64,000 nucleotides of DNA from NCBI GenBank assembly GCA_902702965.1, contig CACRXP010000973.1:130048-194047 (forward strand), given 5' to 3'. A model generated the notes under the pieces. That model was not told where the DNA came from and ran no database searches. It was given only the letters and a program-made list of their open reading frames with translations. Both the position numbers and the translations under genes were made by a program. Shown here piece by piece: positions 32,571 to 45,400 of the stretch. The DNA is from Spirometra erinaceieuropaei. Its lineage: Eukaryota; Platyhelminthes; Cestoda; Diphyllobothriidea; Diphyllobothriidae. How positions within the stretch are numbered: position 1 is the stretch's first letter; every line of letters begins with the position of its first letter.

Positions 32571-35500
32571 GGAGAGTTAATAAAAGCAATAAGGGCTACT
32601 GAGGACATAAATTAAGTCCCCTGACTGAGAACCTCCACGTGCTCCGACTGTCAAAGGGGTGTCGGTCAACTGACGACCACTGCAAGCAGATGGAATAAAG
32701 CATGGAGCTTTTTGGTCCAATCCACAGCTAAACGATTGTGTCGCGTTACACCGCTCACAGAAAAGCTGCAGACCGACAAGATTCCGGGACCTTTAGTGGA
32801 CATTAATGTCGTGTCAGCCTTTGGAACTCTCAATTCTCTCCAGAAAAGTGGCAGAAATTTCTGTGTCCAGTCCAACCTTGCACTCAGTCATTTCCGAACA
32901 AACATTCATTGTGAATGATGGAATCATGCAAGCCTCCGACGTTGCCTCGAGATTAAAGAGTACGCCTATTGGCTTTTCCATCTCAGGAAGCAGCGACAGT
33001 AACTTGCGCCTGGATTGGATTTTAGTGGGGGACGATTTTCACTGTATCCCCTAAACTCGCTCTCTTCATCTACATACGCCATGTCCAAATGATAAGGTAG
33101 GGCCAAAGCTACTGGAACTTGTCGGGGACGCGGCAGTTGGCACTGATAAATCCACAGCTGTGTGCATGAAGACCGGAAGGAGAAAGTTGATCAGGCATCG
33201 AAATGGCCACATTGTGGAGTCCTTGCAGTCTAACCCCCAGGCTGGAGAACGGAATTGTCTTTCCAGTTTTCAACCTTCCAGACCAAGAACGTTAATCTAT
33301 TGTGACAGAGTGAAGCAAGTAGATGATGGTTATACCATATTCTAGATATGGATAGTAGCTAAGAGCCCAAACACGTGTTTCGCCGATGTTTCTTCTGCTG
33401 CATAGTGGGGAGAACATGCCTCGGATCAGCGTCGGTGTCAAACGACCGGAAGTGAGATTTGGCACAGTGGCTGACACAGTGTAAAGTCTTCCTCCAGCGG
33501 GCGTGTGTTCCCACTTAAGGTCTGAGAACACAGTGTAACGCGTTGTGGGGCCAAGGCAGTTCCCCTCCACGAAACTGAACACAGACCGTGGTATAGCAAG
33601 GCCCTCAGACCTCCACTGACGTATGCGATCGGCAGGATGCGTTTTCGGAACAGCGATGCTCTAACTCTAAACTCTCGAACGACATAAGTAGACTGCCGTT
33701 TAGATGAAAATCTGAGTTATGGATCGTCGTATTCGATTCGCACCCATCCGATCAAAACTAACGGCTCGATTCATTTCCGATACAGGTCCGATTCGTAACT
33801 CTTTGCCGTTAGGGATGAAGCTTATGTTCGCATGGTTGCTTCACTTACTTTCGCTGGATAGACATCTGCATCCGTTTATCGATCTCGGGAATGATATGTC
33901 CAACAGTATTTTCGAAATATTACCTTCCTTGAATTACAGTGGTTCATCCGACGATGTTGGGCTATTTATCCCGAAAATCATGCGTTCGAAACTATGCTCA
34001 CCTTACTCAGCTGTACGATGGCAGAGTACGACCTTAAGTCATAGGAAAGGAAAGCGTGATAACCTTATGCCGAAACACAATGAAGGTCTAGTTTTATTGA
34101 TATGCCACAAAGTTTAATCACAATGACCTACTGTTATACGGACAGGGTTTGTAACTTAAGGTTTTGTGGGAAATTCATCATGAAGGAGTTTGCACATTAA
34201 CATGGAATGACATTATTGGGGGCTGGTTCTGTTGGCATTACGAGCCTAACGCGACAATGGCGTGGAAGTCCCGTTGCGGGTTCCCGCGTCCACGGCTTAT
34301 ACAGTGCGCTCTGAAGGTTGACTTCAAGAGGGTGGCTGTGTTTCAGTCTAACCAGGCATTGTGAGCGCATCTGGGTGAGATGCGACCGGACAAACCTCTG
34401 GGGAATTCTGAAAACTCAGGTGGAAATAGAAGACTGCACAGTGCAGTATCACATATGGCAGCGCCAAGTATCCTAGCAAAAATCTGCAGCCCATGCCAAG
34501 GGACGTTTCAGAGACGACTGATTGGGTGGAGGCCCGGTGGAGAATCTGAGTGGTTGGAGCCTCCGGCCAATGGATGGTAGTCAGCGTCTGGAGAAGATGG
34601 AGAAGTAATTGCCCAACTGGGGTGCTGGGCCTCCTGGCAGGTTTGTGTGGGCGTCAACCTTGGCAAGCGCATTCCACGTCACTAAAAGGCCTCCGAACCA
34701 CATAAATCCTCTAAAGTGCTTCTCCCTGCATCCGTGCCGAGGCGAAAGCCAGGTTTCTGTGCCATCGCGTCAGTGCACGACCAGGTCCTTATGACAATCA
34801 GGAGGCCTTTAGATGCTGCCGACAGTCTTTAGGTGACAGGGTTGCCAACTGCCAAATCAGCGAAGGCGACAGCTAGTTCTTCTGCCAGCTAATGGACACC
34901 AGACTAATGAACAAGGGTTAATGATGTGATCGCGCTGGTCCACATCTGCTCTTCAAATAGGTACGTATGTGACAACTGGGCGTCAAAATAGACCCCAAAA
35001 GTCAAGCGACTCTTGCAAGTAATACGTGCTCGGAGTCAGCGTCCAGATCCAATATCCACCAGTCTGGAAGGTTAGACCGTCAAAATTTATCCTCATCCTT
35101 ACCTTAATTACAAGTAAAGGCATCTCATTATGCATCGGGCGTCCACAACATGTGAATTTGGAGTTCGAGGAGATCATTCAGTCAGGTCGGATTGAATTGA
35201 ATTTACAAGGCCATTAGAGGAAGAACGGTAGGATAAACGGTGGAACATGGGCGCTGAAAACGGGGTGAATAGAGGTACTGATCTTTGTTTGTTTCCAGTA
35301 ATTGAGTAGCCCCTCTGTCAAGACGTACTTGGAGCCCTTGGAGTGAACTAATGGGGAAGATGGGGGTGCCCTCTTTGTACATCTCAAGAGGTCGTAACCG
35401 GGAAGCCGGACCTCTCTCTCCTGCACTCATGACCGAACTTCCTCGAGTTCACATAGAACTGACTGGGGATCACTCCAACGTCGAGGCTGAAAAGTTATCA

Positions 35501-36780
35501 TAAAATGTTCCAAACTGTCCACTGCATACCTACACGCCAAAGTGAGCTGCGAAAGAAATTTTCGGACATGCTTGAGGGGTTAATACTAGTGTCATCTGAT
35601 CAGCTTCATGTGCTTGCCTACTGTATAAATCATGGTGCCCTCGGAAAGAAAGGGTTCGGGGAACTAACGGTGTCATGCTTTTTCTGGTTCTTTCAAAAGG
35701 TTCACCTCTAAGAGAAATTGAAGTAATTTGTACTATCTGTCAGCATAAGGCGAAAAAAGCAAGTTAAGGCGGTCCCAAGTCTCCAAGAGTGACGGTCTTC
35801 TTTTGAACAATAGGTCAATGTACGCTGTCTCTATGGATACCGTGATGGCTTCGTGGAACGCTGTAACCGCAAAACCCGGGATGTCTCGAAGCTCAAACAA
35901 ATCCACCGGTCTGATGAAACTACAAATATGTAGGGCTATAACCTACTCAAGTATATATACTAGGTATTATTTCTAGGCAGCGGATATTTGGGTGTCCTCT
36001 CCCGATTGTTATCGTTCAGAGGTCAAGCGAAGCCATCCAACACCAAAGCGGTGGGCCGGATAGCCCATTACTGTCCGAAAAATAGTTTACAAAAACTGAA
36101 GCAGTTGTGGCCCAAGTTGGCACTTTGGGGAGAAGATAAATTCATGAGAACGCAGTGCCTGAACATGCATCAGTAGCGTGGAACGAGGAGACGGAGTAGG
36201 AATTCACAGCCCACGCGACACAGCCGATATTCGCGCAAGGACTGACGACTGCGGTGTCACGTGATGCGTCAGTCATGGTTCTCTGGCCCGGTTCACGGTG
36301 TGCATCGTCGGTCCCGATGGTCGAATTGTCGTGTGGTTCGTGGTCGCAACGCGGCGTGGTAGTCTGCGGGTGTGAATATTTGAGCAACAGCTTGGGCCAA
36401 GGCAGATGAAGAGCCGAAATAAATGTTTTATCCTGGATTAAGGTCCGGCTAGTTGACCATATGGCCACCGCCTCTGACGTAGCAAGCATCGGCTGGAGCA
36501 GGAATTTGGACTGTCTCATGGGTATTTTGTAGGGACCTCGAAAACTTCTATTTGGCAGCCCCTAACAACCAAACGAGCCGCTAAAGCACAATAGCTGGAC
36601 TTTTCCATGCCTTCACTTGGCCAGGCATCTTGATGTTCTCGCATCCACTTCGACCAATATAACCAGCTCCACACACGAAAGTGAAGGTTCAAATACGGGT
36701 GTGGAAGGGCAGTTTATCTATACCTTCTGGAGAAGGAGGGAAGTACCCGAGGAAAGTAACCGCACCTTCATCAGAAGAAG
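32571..36780. other. Unassigned sequence, no gene supported
   Basis: Several frames of 60-130 codons occur (the longest is 33719-34117 plus), with no recognised motif and no paired splice sites. A weak LINE-UTR-like stretch is at about 33385-33480 (GTGTCAAACGACCGGAAG, TTTGGCACAGTGGCTGACAC). I could not place the rest in any family. Confidence 0.35.
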
Positions 36781-36950
36781 AAGCGATCGCTGGAACATGG
36801 GGCTTATTCGCCTGACGTTTCGGATTCTCACTTGAATCCATCATCAGAGACAGTGGCAGAAAAGGGTGACTTGTGCACAGGAAGTTGCAGTATCCGAAAC
36901 GTCAGGCGAATAAATCCCTTGTTCCAGCGATCGCTTCTTCTTCTGATCAA
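36781..36950 (-). mobile_element. Penelope-like end with hammerhead motif, in an inverted arrangement
   Basis: On the minus strand 36855-36800 carries CTGATGA, stem II (GGATTC with GAATCC) and GAAACGTC, followed by AGGCGAATAAG. On the plus strand at 36890-36945 the end of the same motif (ATCCGAAACGTCAGGCG, GTTCCAGCGATCGCTTC) is repeated. The two pieces form a roughly 55-bp inverted repeat with a spacer of about 50 bases. Confidence 0.75.
36800..36855 (-). ncRNA. Hammerhead ribozyme-like motif
   Basis: All conserved core blocks are present: CTGATGA, GAAA and GTC. There is a perfect 6-bp stem II (GGATTC/GAATCC) and a minimal stem III (AC/GT with no loop). GTCT before the core can pair with AGGC after the cleavage position to give stem I. 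A single extra T separates the first core block from stem II, as in the sister copies. Confidence 0.68.
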
Positions 36951-38033
36951 CTAGTTCCTGGAACTCGCATCCTCGCTTGTATCGCACCTTGATCATTGGG
37001 CAAGTTCGAGCAGTGGCGATGTTCAGGGGATGATGCAGAATTCCACTAGCATGTCCGTTTTTGGCGGACTTTCCTCAACATACAACTCGTGCTAGACTTT
37101 AGAAAAGCCATCTTCTCTCAGTGTTTACTATGAAGGCGAGTTTGTTCTTCAGCGAATCAGGGCAACATATTCTCTCAGTCCACTGGGTTAAGTGGAGGAC
37201 TCATCTGCGCTTTTGACTTAGAGGGACAAAATTATGTGTGTGTGAATGGAGGCGAATATCCGCATCCCAGGTTCTTGTTAAAAAGATGACGAAGATGCGA
37301 TCGCTAACCAGGCTAGGCTCCACGCATTCCTACGCCGTAGCGTAACAGCGACGAAACAAGCGAAATTCCCTGACATTCCTTTCTGTCCCCTTACAGAACT
37401 AGACCATACTTTTTCCCTCATTCGGACGTGTTTAGGCCCCCTCCACCCTCTCGCACCACTCTTATAAATTGGTTATTTCCAACTTTCACTGCCACACCCT
37501 GACGTATATTATTACTGCGCGCGGAGGGACGACAGAGAATGTGGGTAGATCGATGCATTACTGTTGCAGGCTTATTCTACCTTCATCCAGCCAATCCTAA
37601 CCCTGACCAGTAGGTAGGACCAAAAACACAAACAGGCGCTCGTACATGGCCCGCCGACGGGGTCCAACAGATGAGTCATACGCATTTCATCAAACCGAAG
37701 TTGATCAGCACCACGCCAGTTTTCCTTCTCCGTCGCTGCAGATCGGACACTTGTTCAGTCAGGAACGGGCCCACACTGATCTATTGGCTTCCCGAAACAA
37801 ACGCGCGGGTAGATTGATATGGCATTTGTATTACTGAACAGGGCCGGTGACGGAAATGCGAAGGCGTACATTCCTCTACTTGGACTTCTTCCGGTCGTTT
37901 TTCTCCTACATCACCTTAGGCCGTATAATTCAATAGACAAACTTGAAAATTTTGTGGAAACTGGTTCCTGGCAATCCCATCGTCCTAAAAGCCACTGGGT
38001 GGCAGTTATTTTGTGACTAATAATAGTCTTGAG
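36951..38033. other. Unassigned sequence, no gene seen
   Basis: No repeat match and no motif in the short frames present (37646-37837, 37819-38016). Confidence 0.35.
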
Positions 38034-38310
38034 GTTTCTTTTCGACCGTCGTTGCCGACGATGTCCACCAGGTGCTTTAAAGCAAGGTACAGCAGGTACG
38101 GTGACCTGCGCGTGGATTAGTTTATAGTGAGAGTAGACTTCCACAGCATCTACCGCACTCTCTCCTCCTTACCCACCTGCGCCCGATGTAAGGATATAGT
38201 CAAAAAGACCTAAAGCGAGAGGGCGTGCAGTTGACTGGCACGGCCGGACCCGCACCCAAGCGTACCACCACACCCCCTGGTCCGCAATAAGCACTTGACT
38301 AGGATTTTAA
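38034..38310 (-). mobile_element. LINE 3' UTR fragment
   Basis: The plus strand begins TTCGACCGTCGTTGCCGACG (the complement of the LINE 3' end). It continues with GTGACCTGCGCGTGGATTAG, CTCTCTCCTCCTTACCCACC and GCACGGCCGGACCCGCACCC. It ends near the CCACACCCCCTGGTCCGC stretch. Confidence 0.82.
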
Positions 38311-39129
38311 CCAACAATAAAAACGGATGGCACAAAGCACTGGGCAACTACGCAGACTATCTGAATACCCAGTGGGAGCGCAAGCGCATCTACTGGCAGA
38401 GCACTAGGTGCCGGAGAACTGGCAGCGCACACCAGGATAGGTCGGGAGCGTCAGTGACTGCACCCAGCCATTGAATAACTACGGTGCAAGCGACCCTTTA
38501 GACAACAGGACTGTGGTGATAGTTCCCGTAAAATTTGCAAATGCATTTGCTGAAACATACGATTTCAAGTAACATGCTACGAAAACGTTTCCAAAGTCGA
38601 AGCTATGAACCCTCGGAAGGGTCTCCCACATCATCTGTCATCGAGATGTGGGCGGATGTAACTGTCATGCAGGTGAGAGATGGATCAGTCCACTTGTTGT
38701 CCAGTAAGACAGAGCAGAGGATTTTAATGAGACCACTATTAGTAGGATGAGACGCAGTCCACCAGGGAATTATAAGACGGGTGCGCCGGGCTAGTCAACT
38801 CCCATGAAACAGGCTAGCGGAATATGCGAATCGATATGCCGCCAACACAGTCGTCTGAAATCATAAAAATGCAGCCCCCCAGTTCACATATTTATTGATA
38901 TCACAGACTTTTGCGGTCAGTTGCTATTGGTCACCCTTTCTCTGTCCTCATGGCTTTTACGATTTGGCAACACCAAATTCGGCGTGCGTGTTGCAAACGA
39001 TATTCTAGATTACTTGATAACAAACAATTCCGCGAAATTATCTAAGTCTGACAGGTTCCCTTTGATGCAACCTGTTCACGGAGATGTGAAGGATGAAATT
39101 AATGAAATTCGAGCGGAAACAGAGTGCTA
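38311..39129. other. Unassigned sequence, no gene seen
   Basis: The first part (38311-38500) may be a decayed continuation of the LINE UTR (GGATTTTAACCAACAA, ACCAGGATAGG). The rest is unassigned and the frames at 38535-39154 have no known motif. Confidence 0.35.
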
Positions 39130-39529
39130 CACAGTATCTGACTTATCTCAGTAACTGTTAACTGGAATGCTGAAATATAATCCAGTTCGAAAGAATTCGC
39201 TAGGTGGAGTCGTACTACTGGTCATCATGCAGCATAACGCCCAAGTATTTCTGTCGTGTCATGATGCAGGCTTTTAAGTGCGTGCCTTTGAGGCTTCCTG
39301 TAAAAACCGTACCCGGTAAAATGACTTCTTAAGTTGTAAGGATTTTTTCAATCGATTGTTGGTGTCCTTATAAATGCAAACATATATTTTGCAGAAAGCA
39401 AGCTCGAAAATATCCTTTCTTGGACTAATTTAACAGAAAATTAAATCTGTTTCAAAGTTTTTACTCGAAGACATCCTTCCCGTATAAAAGATTTTCAATC
39501 CCATAATAATTCTGAACGCGACACCCAGC

Positions 39530-39878
39530 TGCGCTAGCGTTCTGGGTTCCAATCTACAAGCCGATGACCGAGCAATCATCACACCAGCATCCAACACGGG
39601 GGATGAGATTTCAGCAAGTATCAACTTGCCTGCCGGCCATCAGGCAATTTGCGCACCAGCGGGCAACAACCCTCGATGAAGGGGAGAGCGGTTAATTATC
39701 ATAAGTATGCAGTAGCACAGCGACTGTATCCTATAAACGCTGCAACTTCCTGTGCAGGAATCACCCGTTCCCGTCACTGTCTCTGCTGATGGGTTCGAGT
39801 GAGAATCCGAAACGTCAGGGCCGGTAAAGCACTTGTTCCAGCGAGCGACTCTACTTCTTATCAAGCCGCGTGCTTTCA
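39530..39878 (+). mobile_element. Non-autonomous Penelope-like end nested in foldback copy 5
   Basis: It matches 51500-51800 in order: GACCGAGCAATCATCACACC, CATCCAACACGGGGGATGAG, CAACCCTCGATGAAGGGG, TATCCTATAAACGCTGCAAC, then the ribozyme-like end and AAAGCACTTGTTCCAGCGAG. It lacks any coding sequence. Confidence 0.8.
39776..39832 (+). ncRNA. Hammerhead ribozyme-like motif, core-mutated
   Basis: Stem II and GAAACGTC are kept, but the first core block reads CTGCTGA instead of CTGATGA. The essential A at the fourth position is therefore replaced by C. By what is known of the hammerhead core, this copy should be inactive. Confidence 0.6.
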
Positions 39879-40335
39879 TTTAGGAAAAATCACAGTCCTC
39901 TGTGCTATTGAGAAGATAGCATATAAGCCTCATAAAATTTTGAAGTGGAAATGGACCATACTGCGTATTTTATGGAGAGCGGCAATCAGTGGACAGGTAA
40001 GATGCTGTGCAAGTTGACGTCGCGTGGTCTGAAAATGTCACAATTACGCAGTTTCAAATCTTAAAACTACTTCCCAGGCGAGCAAGAAATTTGAAGACGC
40101 AATCTGCCACTAAATAAGTACGACAAAGGACATTTTTGTGTGCGCTTCCCACAAAATATGTTCGGTTTTTGGGGCGTGAAAATCAATGGAAGAATTCGTA
40201 CTACTTGAGTAGCCATTTGTTGGTGAGTGAGACTTTAGCAGGCAGCCGGACAAACGCGCATTTAAAAGCCGGCATCCTACCTTGATGTCATGTTGCATGA
40301 CAGACAGGTTAGACCTCAGAATTTCAGTCGACATA

Positions 40336-41272
40336 CAGCAAAAAAACCGGCGGTCGTTGTACTATGCAGCCTGAAAGAAAACGCTACTGAAGTCCCGTAT
40401 ACGACAGGGCGGCGCGTAGCTTTGACAACGGCTCTAAAGCTGTCCGTTTGGACAAGCTGGACGAACCCTTGTTGACGGCACAACCCTCCTGGTCATCGAT
40501 AAAATTCAAAGATTTCAAAATCACTACAAAGGCCTGCATATATTTGAACAAGTCCGCAACGGGCAAGACCCGGCACACGAAAACAACGGCTATTTACAAA
40601 ATGGGATCGGGAAGATGGGAGTGTGTGTGAGAGAGAGACCGGGATCGGGCGTAAGGCTCACGGCGCGAACGACTGCTGGTTGGTGGGCTGCATCCGTTTC
40701 ACTGTCTCTCGGGCATGGCTGGTGAGAATGAGCAGGAGCCCAGCGGCCANNNNNNNNNNNNNNNNNNNNNNNNNNNNNNNNNNNNNNNNNNNNNNNNNNN
40801 NNNNNNNNNNNNNNNNNNNNNNNNNNNNNNNNNNNNNNNNNNNNNNNNNNNNNNNNNNNNNNNNNNNNNNNNNNNNNNNNNNNNNNNNNNNNNNNNNNNN
40901 NNNNNNNNNNNNNNNNNNNNNNNNNNNNNNNNNNNNNNNNNNNNNNNNNNNNNNNNNNNNNNNNNNNNNNNNNNNNNNNNNNNGCGGAGTCTGAGGACAA
41001 CGAACGGCCCCATGGAGTACGGCAGCCCAGGCGTACCAAGTGGAAGTACGCTCGTGCGTGCAGAGTACTTGTGCTTTCTGTGACTGTGATTCTGCCTGAT
41101 TTAGCCGGCCTCGATGATGTCAAGTATCGTACCTCTCCACCTGTGATGATTTGCGGCAGCAGATCTGAACAGCTGGACCCATTCTCTTCTCCAACGACGC
41201 AGACCGAATACTGAAGTTCCAAGAACCGCTTGCATGCCTTGACAAGCTGGATCGAGTCAGAAAAAAAGAATT
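40336..41272. other. Unassigned sequence with an assembly gap
   Basis: It holds a 234-base run of N at 40750-40983. The flanks have GA/GT-rich simple sequence (40619-40640) and no supportable gene. Frames through the gap are artefacts. Confidence 0.4.
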
Positions 41273-41720
41273 ACAGTCCGACCGTCGTTGTCGACGACGT
41301 CCACCGTGTGTTCAACAGCAAGGTGAGAGCAGAGGCGGTGGTTTGCGCGTTAATTCGTTCATGATGGCATACTTGCGTAGCATCTACTGCACTCTCTTCT
41401 CCTCTACCTGGATCTGGTGTCATGACAAAGTTAAGCAGACCAGAGACGGGAAGGCACACGGGTGGTTGGCATGGCGAAAACCCGCAACCAGGCGTACCAC
41501 CACACCTCCTGGTCCACAAGGTACACTGACTAGGATTTTATGTTAATATGAAGAGAAGGCGACATGGATCCTAACTGGCGCGGCGTGAGCCTGCAACTGG
41601 GCGTGCCATCACGTCTCAAATGTTGTCGTTTGTTATGGGTGCGCACTCCCAATAACGCTTGCCGGACTCTGTTCTGGCCCAGCACATCTGTCGCGTGGCC
41701 CGCTCTAAGGACAAAGGACA
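41273..41720 (-). mobile_element. LINE 3' UTR fragment
   Basis: The plus strand begins ACAGTCCGACCGTCGTTGTC and runs through GAGAGCAGAGGCGGTGGTTT, ATCTGGTGTCATGACAAAG and CACACCTCCTGGTCCACAAG. It continues into the second module (GGCGCGGCGTGAGCCTGCAA, CTGTTCTGGCCCAGCAC), about 450 bp in all. It lies downstream of the last ATPAF2 exon that I can identify. Confidence 0.82.
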
Positions 41721-42266
41721 AAAGAACACAGTCCCAATGAAGGCTAACCTCGACGCAGAAGTACTCCTACCAGCACGTAATTGAAAACAAACCAGTTACG
41801 AGGGTTTTATATGTATCCCAACCAAAGCATTTGAAGCAGTCCCCTGCTATTGGGGCGAAGGCTGCAAAAAAATCGACTGGCAGGGTAGATTTTTAATTAT
41901 TGCAGCTCCATTCTTCTGTGAAACCACTTCTGTAACCCACTAACTGCGACTTCAGTGGAAATTAAACAGCCAGAATCATAATCAACTACCGCGGGGTAGC
42001 TTCGGTAGACAGAATTTGCTGAGAATCACTTGTAAGCTACTCTCGGATACCTTATTGTAACAGGCCATTCAGGCTGGAGCAGGCAGAACATCCCAAACAA
42101 AACAAATACTAATGTTTCCAACGAATGCGTGCGCTAGGTGGCACCTAGCGGCTGCTGACTGTCTCTTGGAGGATTCTATGCTGAAAGGTGCGGCAGCAGT
42201 GGCAACTGGGACGAAATTCAGATCCGGAGTAAATTATGATAAAAAAAACTGAGGGGGAGGACCTAC

Positions 42267-42460
42267 CGACCAATCCCCAACGATTGTAGGACAGAATGTG
42301 ACGGAAAATGAATTCACGAAAGTCCTGCGGAAGGGTGGGCAAGGAGATGCTCGAAGTGACGGGAGGTCGAAAGTAGTACTGCTTCTCGATGAAATCAAGC
42401 ACCTTGCCCCACTTCTCTTCCTGTTCCCGCCTCAATTCCTCTGGGTTTTCGACGAGGCAA
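42267..42460 (-). CDS. ATPAF2: ATPAF2 exon d
   Basis: A 194-base exon with the acceptor TTGATTCTCTAG and the donor GTCG/GTAGGT. The first base completes the split Cys codon. It encodes CLVENPEELRREQEEKWGKV, then PPVTSSISLPTLPQDFREFI, ending SYNRWGLVG. This matches the part of the family around the conserved SYNxWAL(Q)G. It ends in phase 1. Confidence 0.92.
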
Positions 42461-45400
42461 CTAGAGAATCAATTGGGAAGCAATTACTGCTGAGGAAAGA
42501 AAATTTAGGAAACACATTCCCAACATCCTTAATTAGACTTCGACAGGATCGACGCAGAGCATAATCCCAGAGCAAGACCAAACAAGATAAGAGCGTTGAA
42601 TTTTGTTTGAACATCCTTCTAGCCACGTGAGTCAAGGTTACCCCCAGAACAAACCACACGGCCTAAATCTGCTTCAGCGTTTTATGAGCGTCAGAAGGCT
42701 CCTGCATGAAGAGTGGAATTCGTGAGCTTAAAAACCAAACGACAACGTAATTCATTTCTCAAAACACAGAGTGTGGTAGGCTTTTGCAAAACCAAACTAT
42801 ACCCCCCACTCTCACCATCGAGTCCGACATTCAGTGACGAGGTAATAGTCCCCAGAATAAAGAGTGCATTTTCTGCACACTTTTCAGAAGCTAAACTTCT
42901 ACAAGCACTGGAAACTGATAAAGTGCGGCTTGCACAGGCGATGGGAAGCAAGTCAAACTACCACTGCATACTGGGGCATAAAGATAAAATTAAAACCACG
43001 CAATGTCGTTGCCTCGGGCGGGTGATATCACCTATATGCCAGAACGTCTAAAGGTTTCAGTAAATGCGTCACGAGGTTCGGTGCCTACTGTGAGGTATCC
43101 ACTCACTCCTCGTCAGCTCCCTCCGAAACCCCCCTACCATTGATAGTTCGACCGTCGTTGCCGACAATGTCCACGGTGTGCTACACAGAAAGGTGGAGCA
43201 GGGATGGTGACTTGTGCGTGATACACTTTATAGTGAATGTAGACTTGCGCAGCATCTGCCGCACTCTCTCTTCCCCACTCCCCATCTGGACCCGGTGTCA
43301 AGACTGAGTCAAGAAGACCAGAGGCGGGAGAGCATGGGTGGATGGCGCGGCCGAGCCCGCGCCCTGGCGCTCCACTCGACACCTCCTGGTCCACACAGCA
43401 AATTACCAGGATTTTAACCAACAACAAATGGACGGAGGCTGGCGCGGCCGAATCTGCACCTAGGCGTTCCACCACAGTCAGCCCATGCGGTGGGTGAATG
43501 TGCGGTTGCAGTAAGGGCAGTTGGGGGGCCATCATAAGAACAGACTCGTTGTCCCCTGAAACTTGATCCAGAGCCCCGCAGGGAGTTGCACAGCAACTAT
43601 TGGTATATGCAGAACGAGATAATTAAAACAGACAGGGGAGACTGGAACGGCCATTTCCGGCTTGTTGGCCGTCATCAGCCGGCCATACCCAGTCCCGGGT
43701 TTGAAAACCCCGAGGTTCGAACTCGTGTTCTGCTGGTCAGAAGTCCGACGCCCTAACCACTGAGCCAAGGGCTCGTTTTCCTATCGGTTGCGATCGGGCA
43801 TGTCAACTATAGTAGGGGGTGTTAACCGAACGAACTACGTGATCTAATCATCTCGTTGTGCCTTTGGATTCAATCTAGAGCCCTGCAGACAGTCGCACAG
43901 TGATGGGGTGATCTGTTAGCCTGGCGACAAGCTACTACAGAAATCAGATAAAGAATGGACTTTGGAAGAAAGGCCTATGTCAAATAAATAAGCACCCGAG
44001 TTTGGATAACAGGCAATTGCCGGGCGTGTACTGATACAACCATGGAACTCGTTTGGCAAGTCGGCTAACTATAAAAAAGTAACAAGCTCTAGCCGTACTA
44101 CGACATGGCCAATTTTGCACATCGTCCATCAAGGTTTCGCCGGTTTAAGCGCTGCCCTCCGAATCAGGTTACAGGTTACGTGTCGCCGAAAGGAGGAAAT
44201 TCCTGGATATCGACAACATCAACGTCCGCCTAGACTACTGGCGTAAGGATAATGTCAATGGTTATGTATGCATATGGCCTCGCTATCTACAAGATGTAGA
44301 ATTCGTCCAGTATTTCCATACGAGGCGACGCAACATGGCTGGCTTTTAACTAGCAAGTGTCCGCTATGTTCCAACAGCGACCAAAACAGAAGAGGCGAGG
44401 CCTATGCGACGCAATAACGTCAGTTAAACTTTTCCCAGACGTGCTGAGAAGGATCGTTTTCAGTTGGCTAAAAACATTCTTAAAACTCGGAAAACAGGGT
44501 TAGCATGTCGTGGGGGACATCAGCCCCAGCCGGAACTTTGTGAGGCTAGGTGCGAAGCAAAACGTCTCGAGAAATAATCTAAAGTTCGAAAATATCTTCC
44601 CGTGTAAAGAGTGTATGGAGGCGTAATACGAACTGACCAAATTGTGTCGGCGTCTGCAAACTCCATTATGCCCTGAACGAAGGTTTCCTTATCCCTTTGA
44701 GTTGGATTGTCAATCACAGTGTTGCACAAAGTCGTCTGAAGGTAGATGTAAAATCATGAGATCGAAATAAGTGAAAATTTACGAGGCATATAACATGACA
44801 AAACACTCAACACCTAGTAACTTAAAAGTCCTGGAGACTAGAAAATAGTACTCTTCGAATAAAGACCTTTAATTAGAGTTTAAAAAAACTTTAAAAAAGA
44901 CAAGTCAAAGGAAAGCGGTGAAAAAAAGGAAGCTTGGTTACAAACTTAAAATTCATTAACGGGCCTAAGGTGGTTGGCAACGATCTGGGGCACTTAAGCT
45001 AGAAATCTTGACTAAGAAGACGTAGACGCCATCGCTAGGATAAGAGCTTTATTCGCCTGACGTTTCGCATTCCTGCTTGAGTCCCTCATCAAAGACGGCA
45101 TAGACCTATTTTCGCTGCGCTCAATAAATAGGATTCACCATTCACCAGAATTAATGGAAGTCACCCACTGAGTAACAGCGATCACACGTCCCTGCAAAAA
45201 TGCGGACTTAAGCTAATTAGAGGACTCAATAATCAATCGGTAAATCTTCTTTTGATTGATAATGGTATTGGCTCTTCGTGGACACACGACTGGGTGTCGA
45301 AAGGCAGTAAGGGGCGTTGTGGAAAAGGACGTGTGTACAGGCGAGAAGGCTGTAAACTTTGACGTCTAGAGCCCTTATTGCCGGTATAGCATCTAGATGC

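Larger units (their letters stand above)
39130..40335. mobile_element. Foldback MITE copy 5, split by a nested Penelope-like insertion
   Basis: The left arm starts at about 39132 (CAGTATCTGACTTATC) after TA and runs to about 39520. The right arm resumes at about 39880 and runs through CGTGAAAATCAATGGAAGAA (about 40176), ACTACTTGAGTAGCC (about 40200) and AAAAGCCGGCATCC (about 40264). Between the arms lies the Penelope-like end at 39530-39878. The outer right end is rearranged, so its exact border is unsure. Confidence 0.75.

Noticed and set aside
33719..34117. A 132-codon plus-strand frame
   Set aside because: No motif, no splice context and no repeat of it in the window. The length is not exceptional for 64 kb in six frames.
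40384..40578. A minus-strand stretch after a possible acceptor (AAATATATGCAG) considered as the missing ATPAF2 C-terminal exon
   Set aside because: The phase that joins exon d gives an early stop, and the other phase shows no convincing similarity to the family end.
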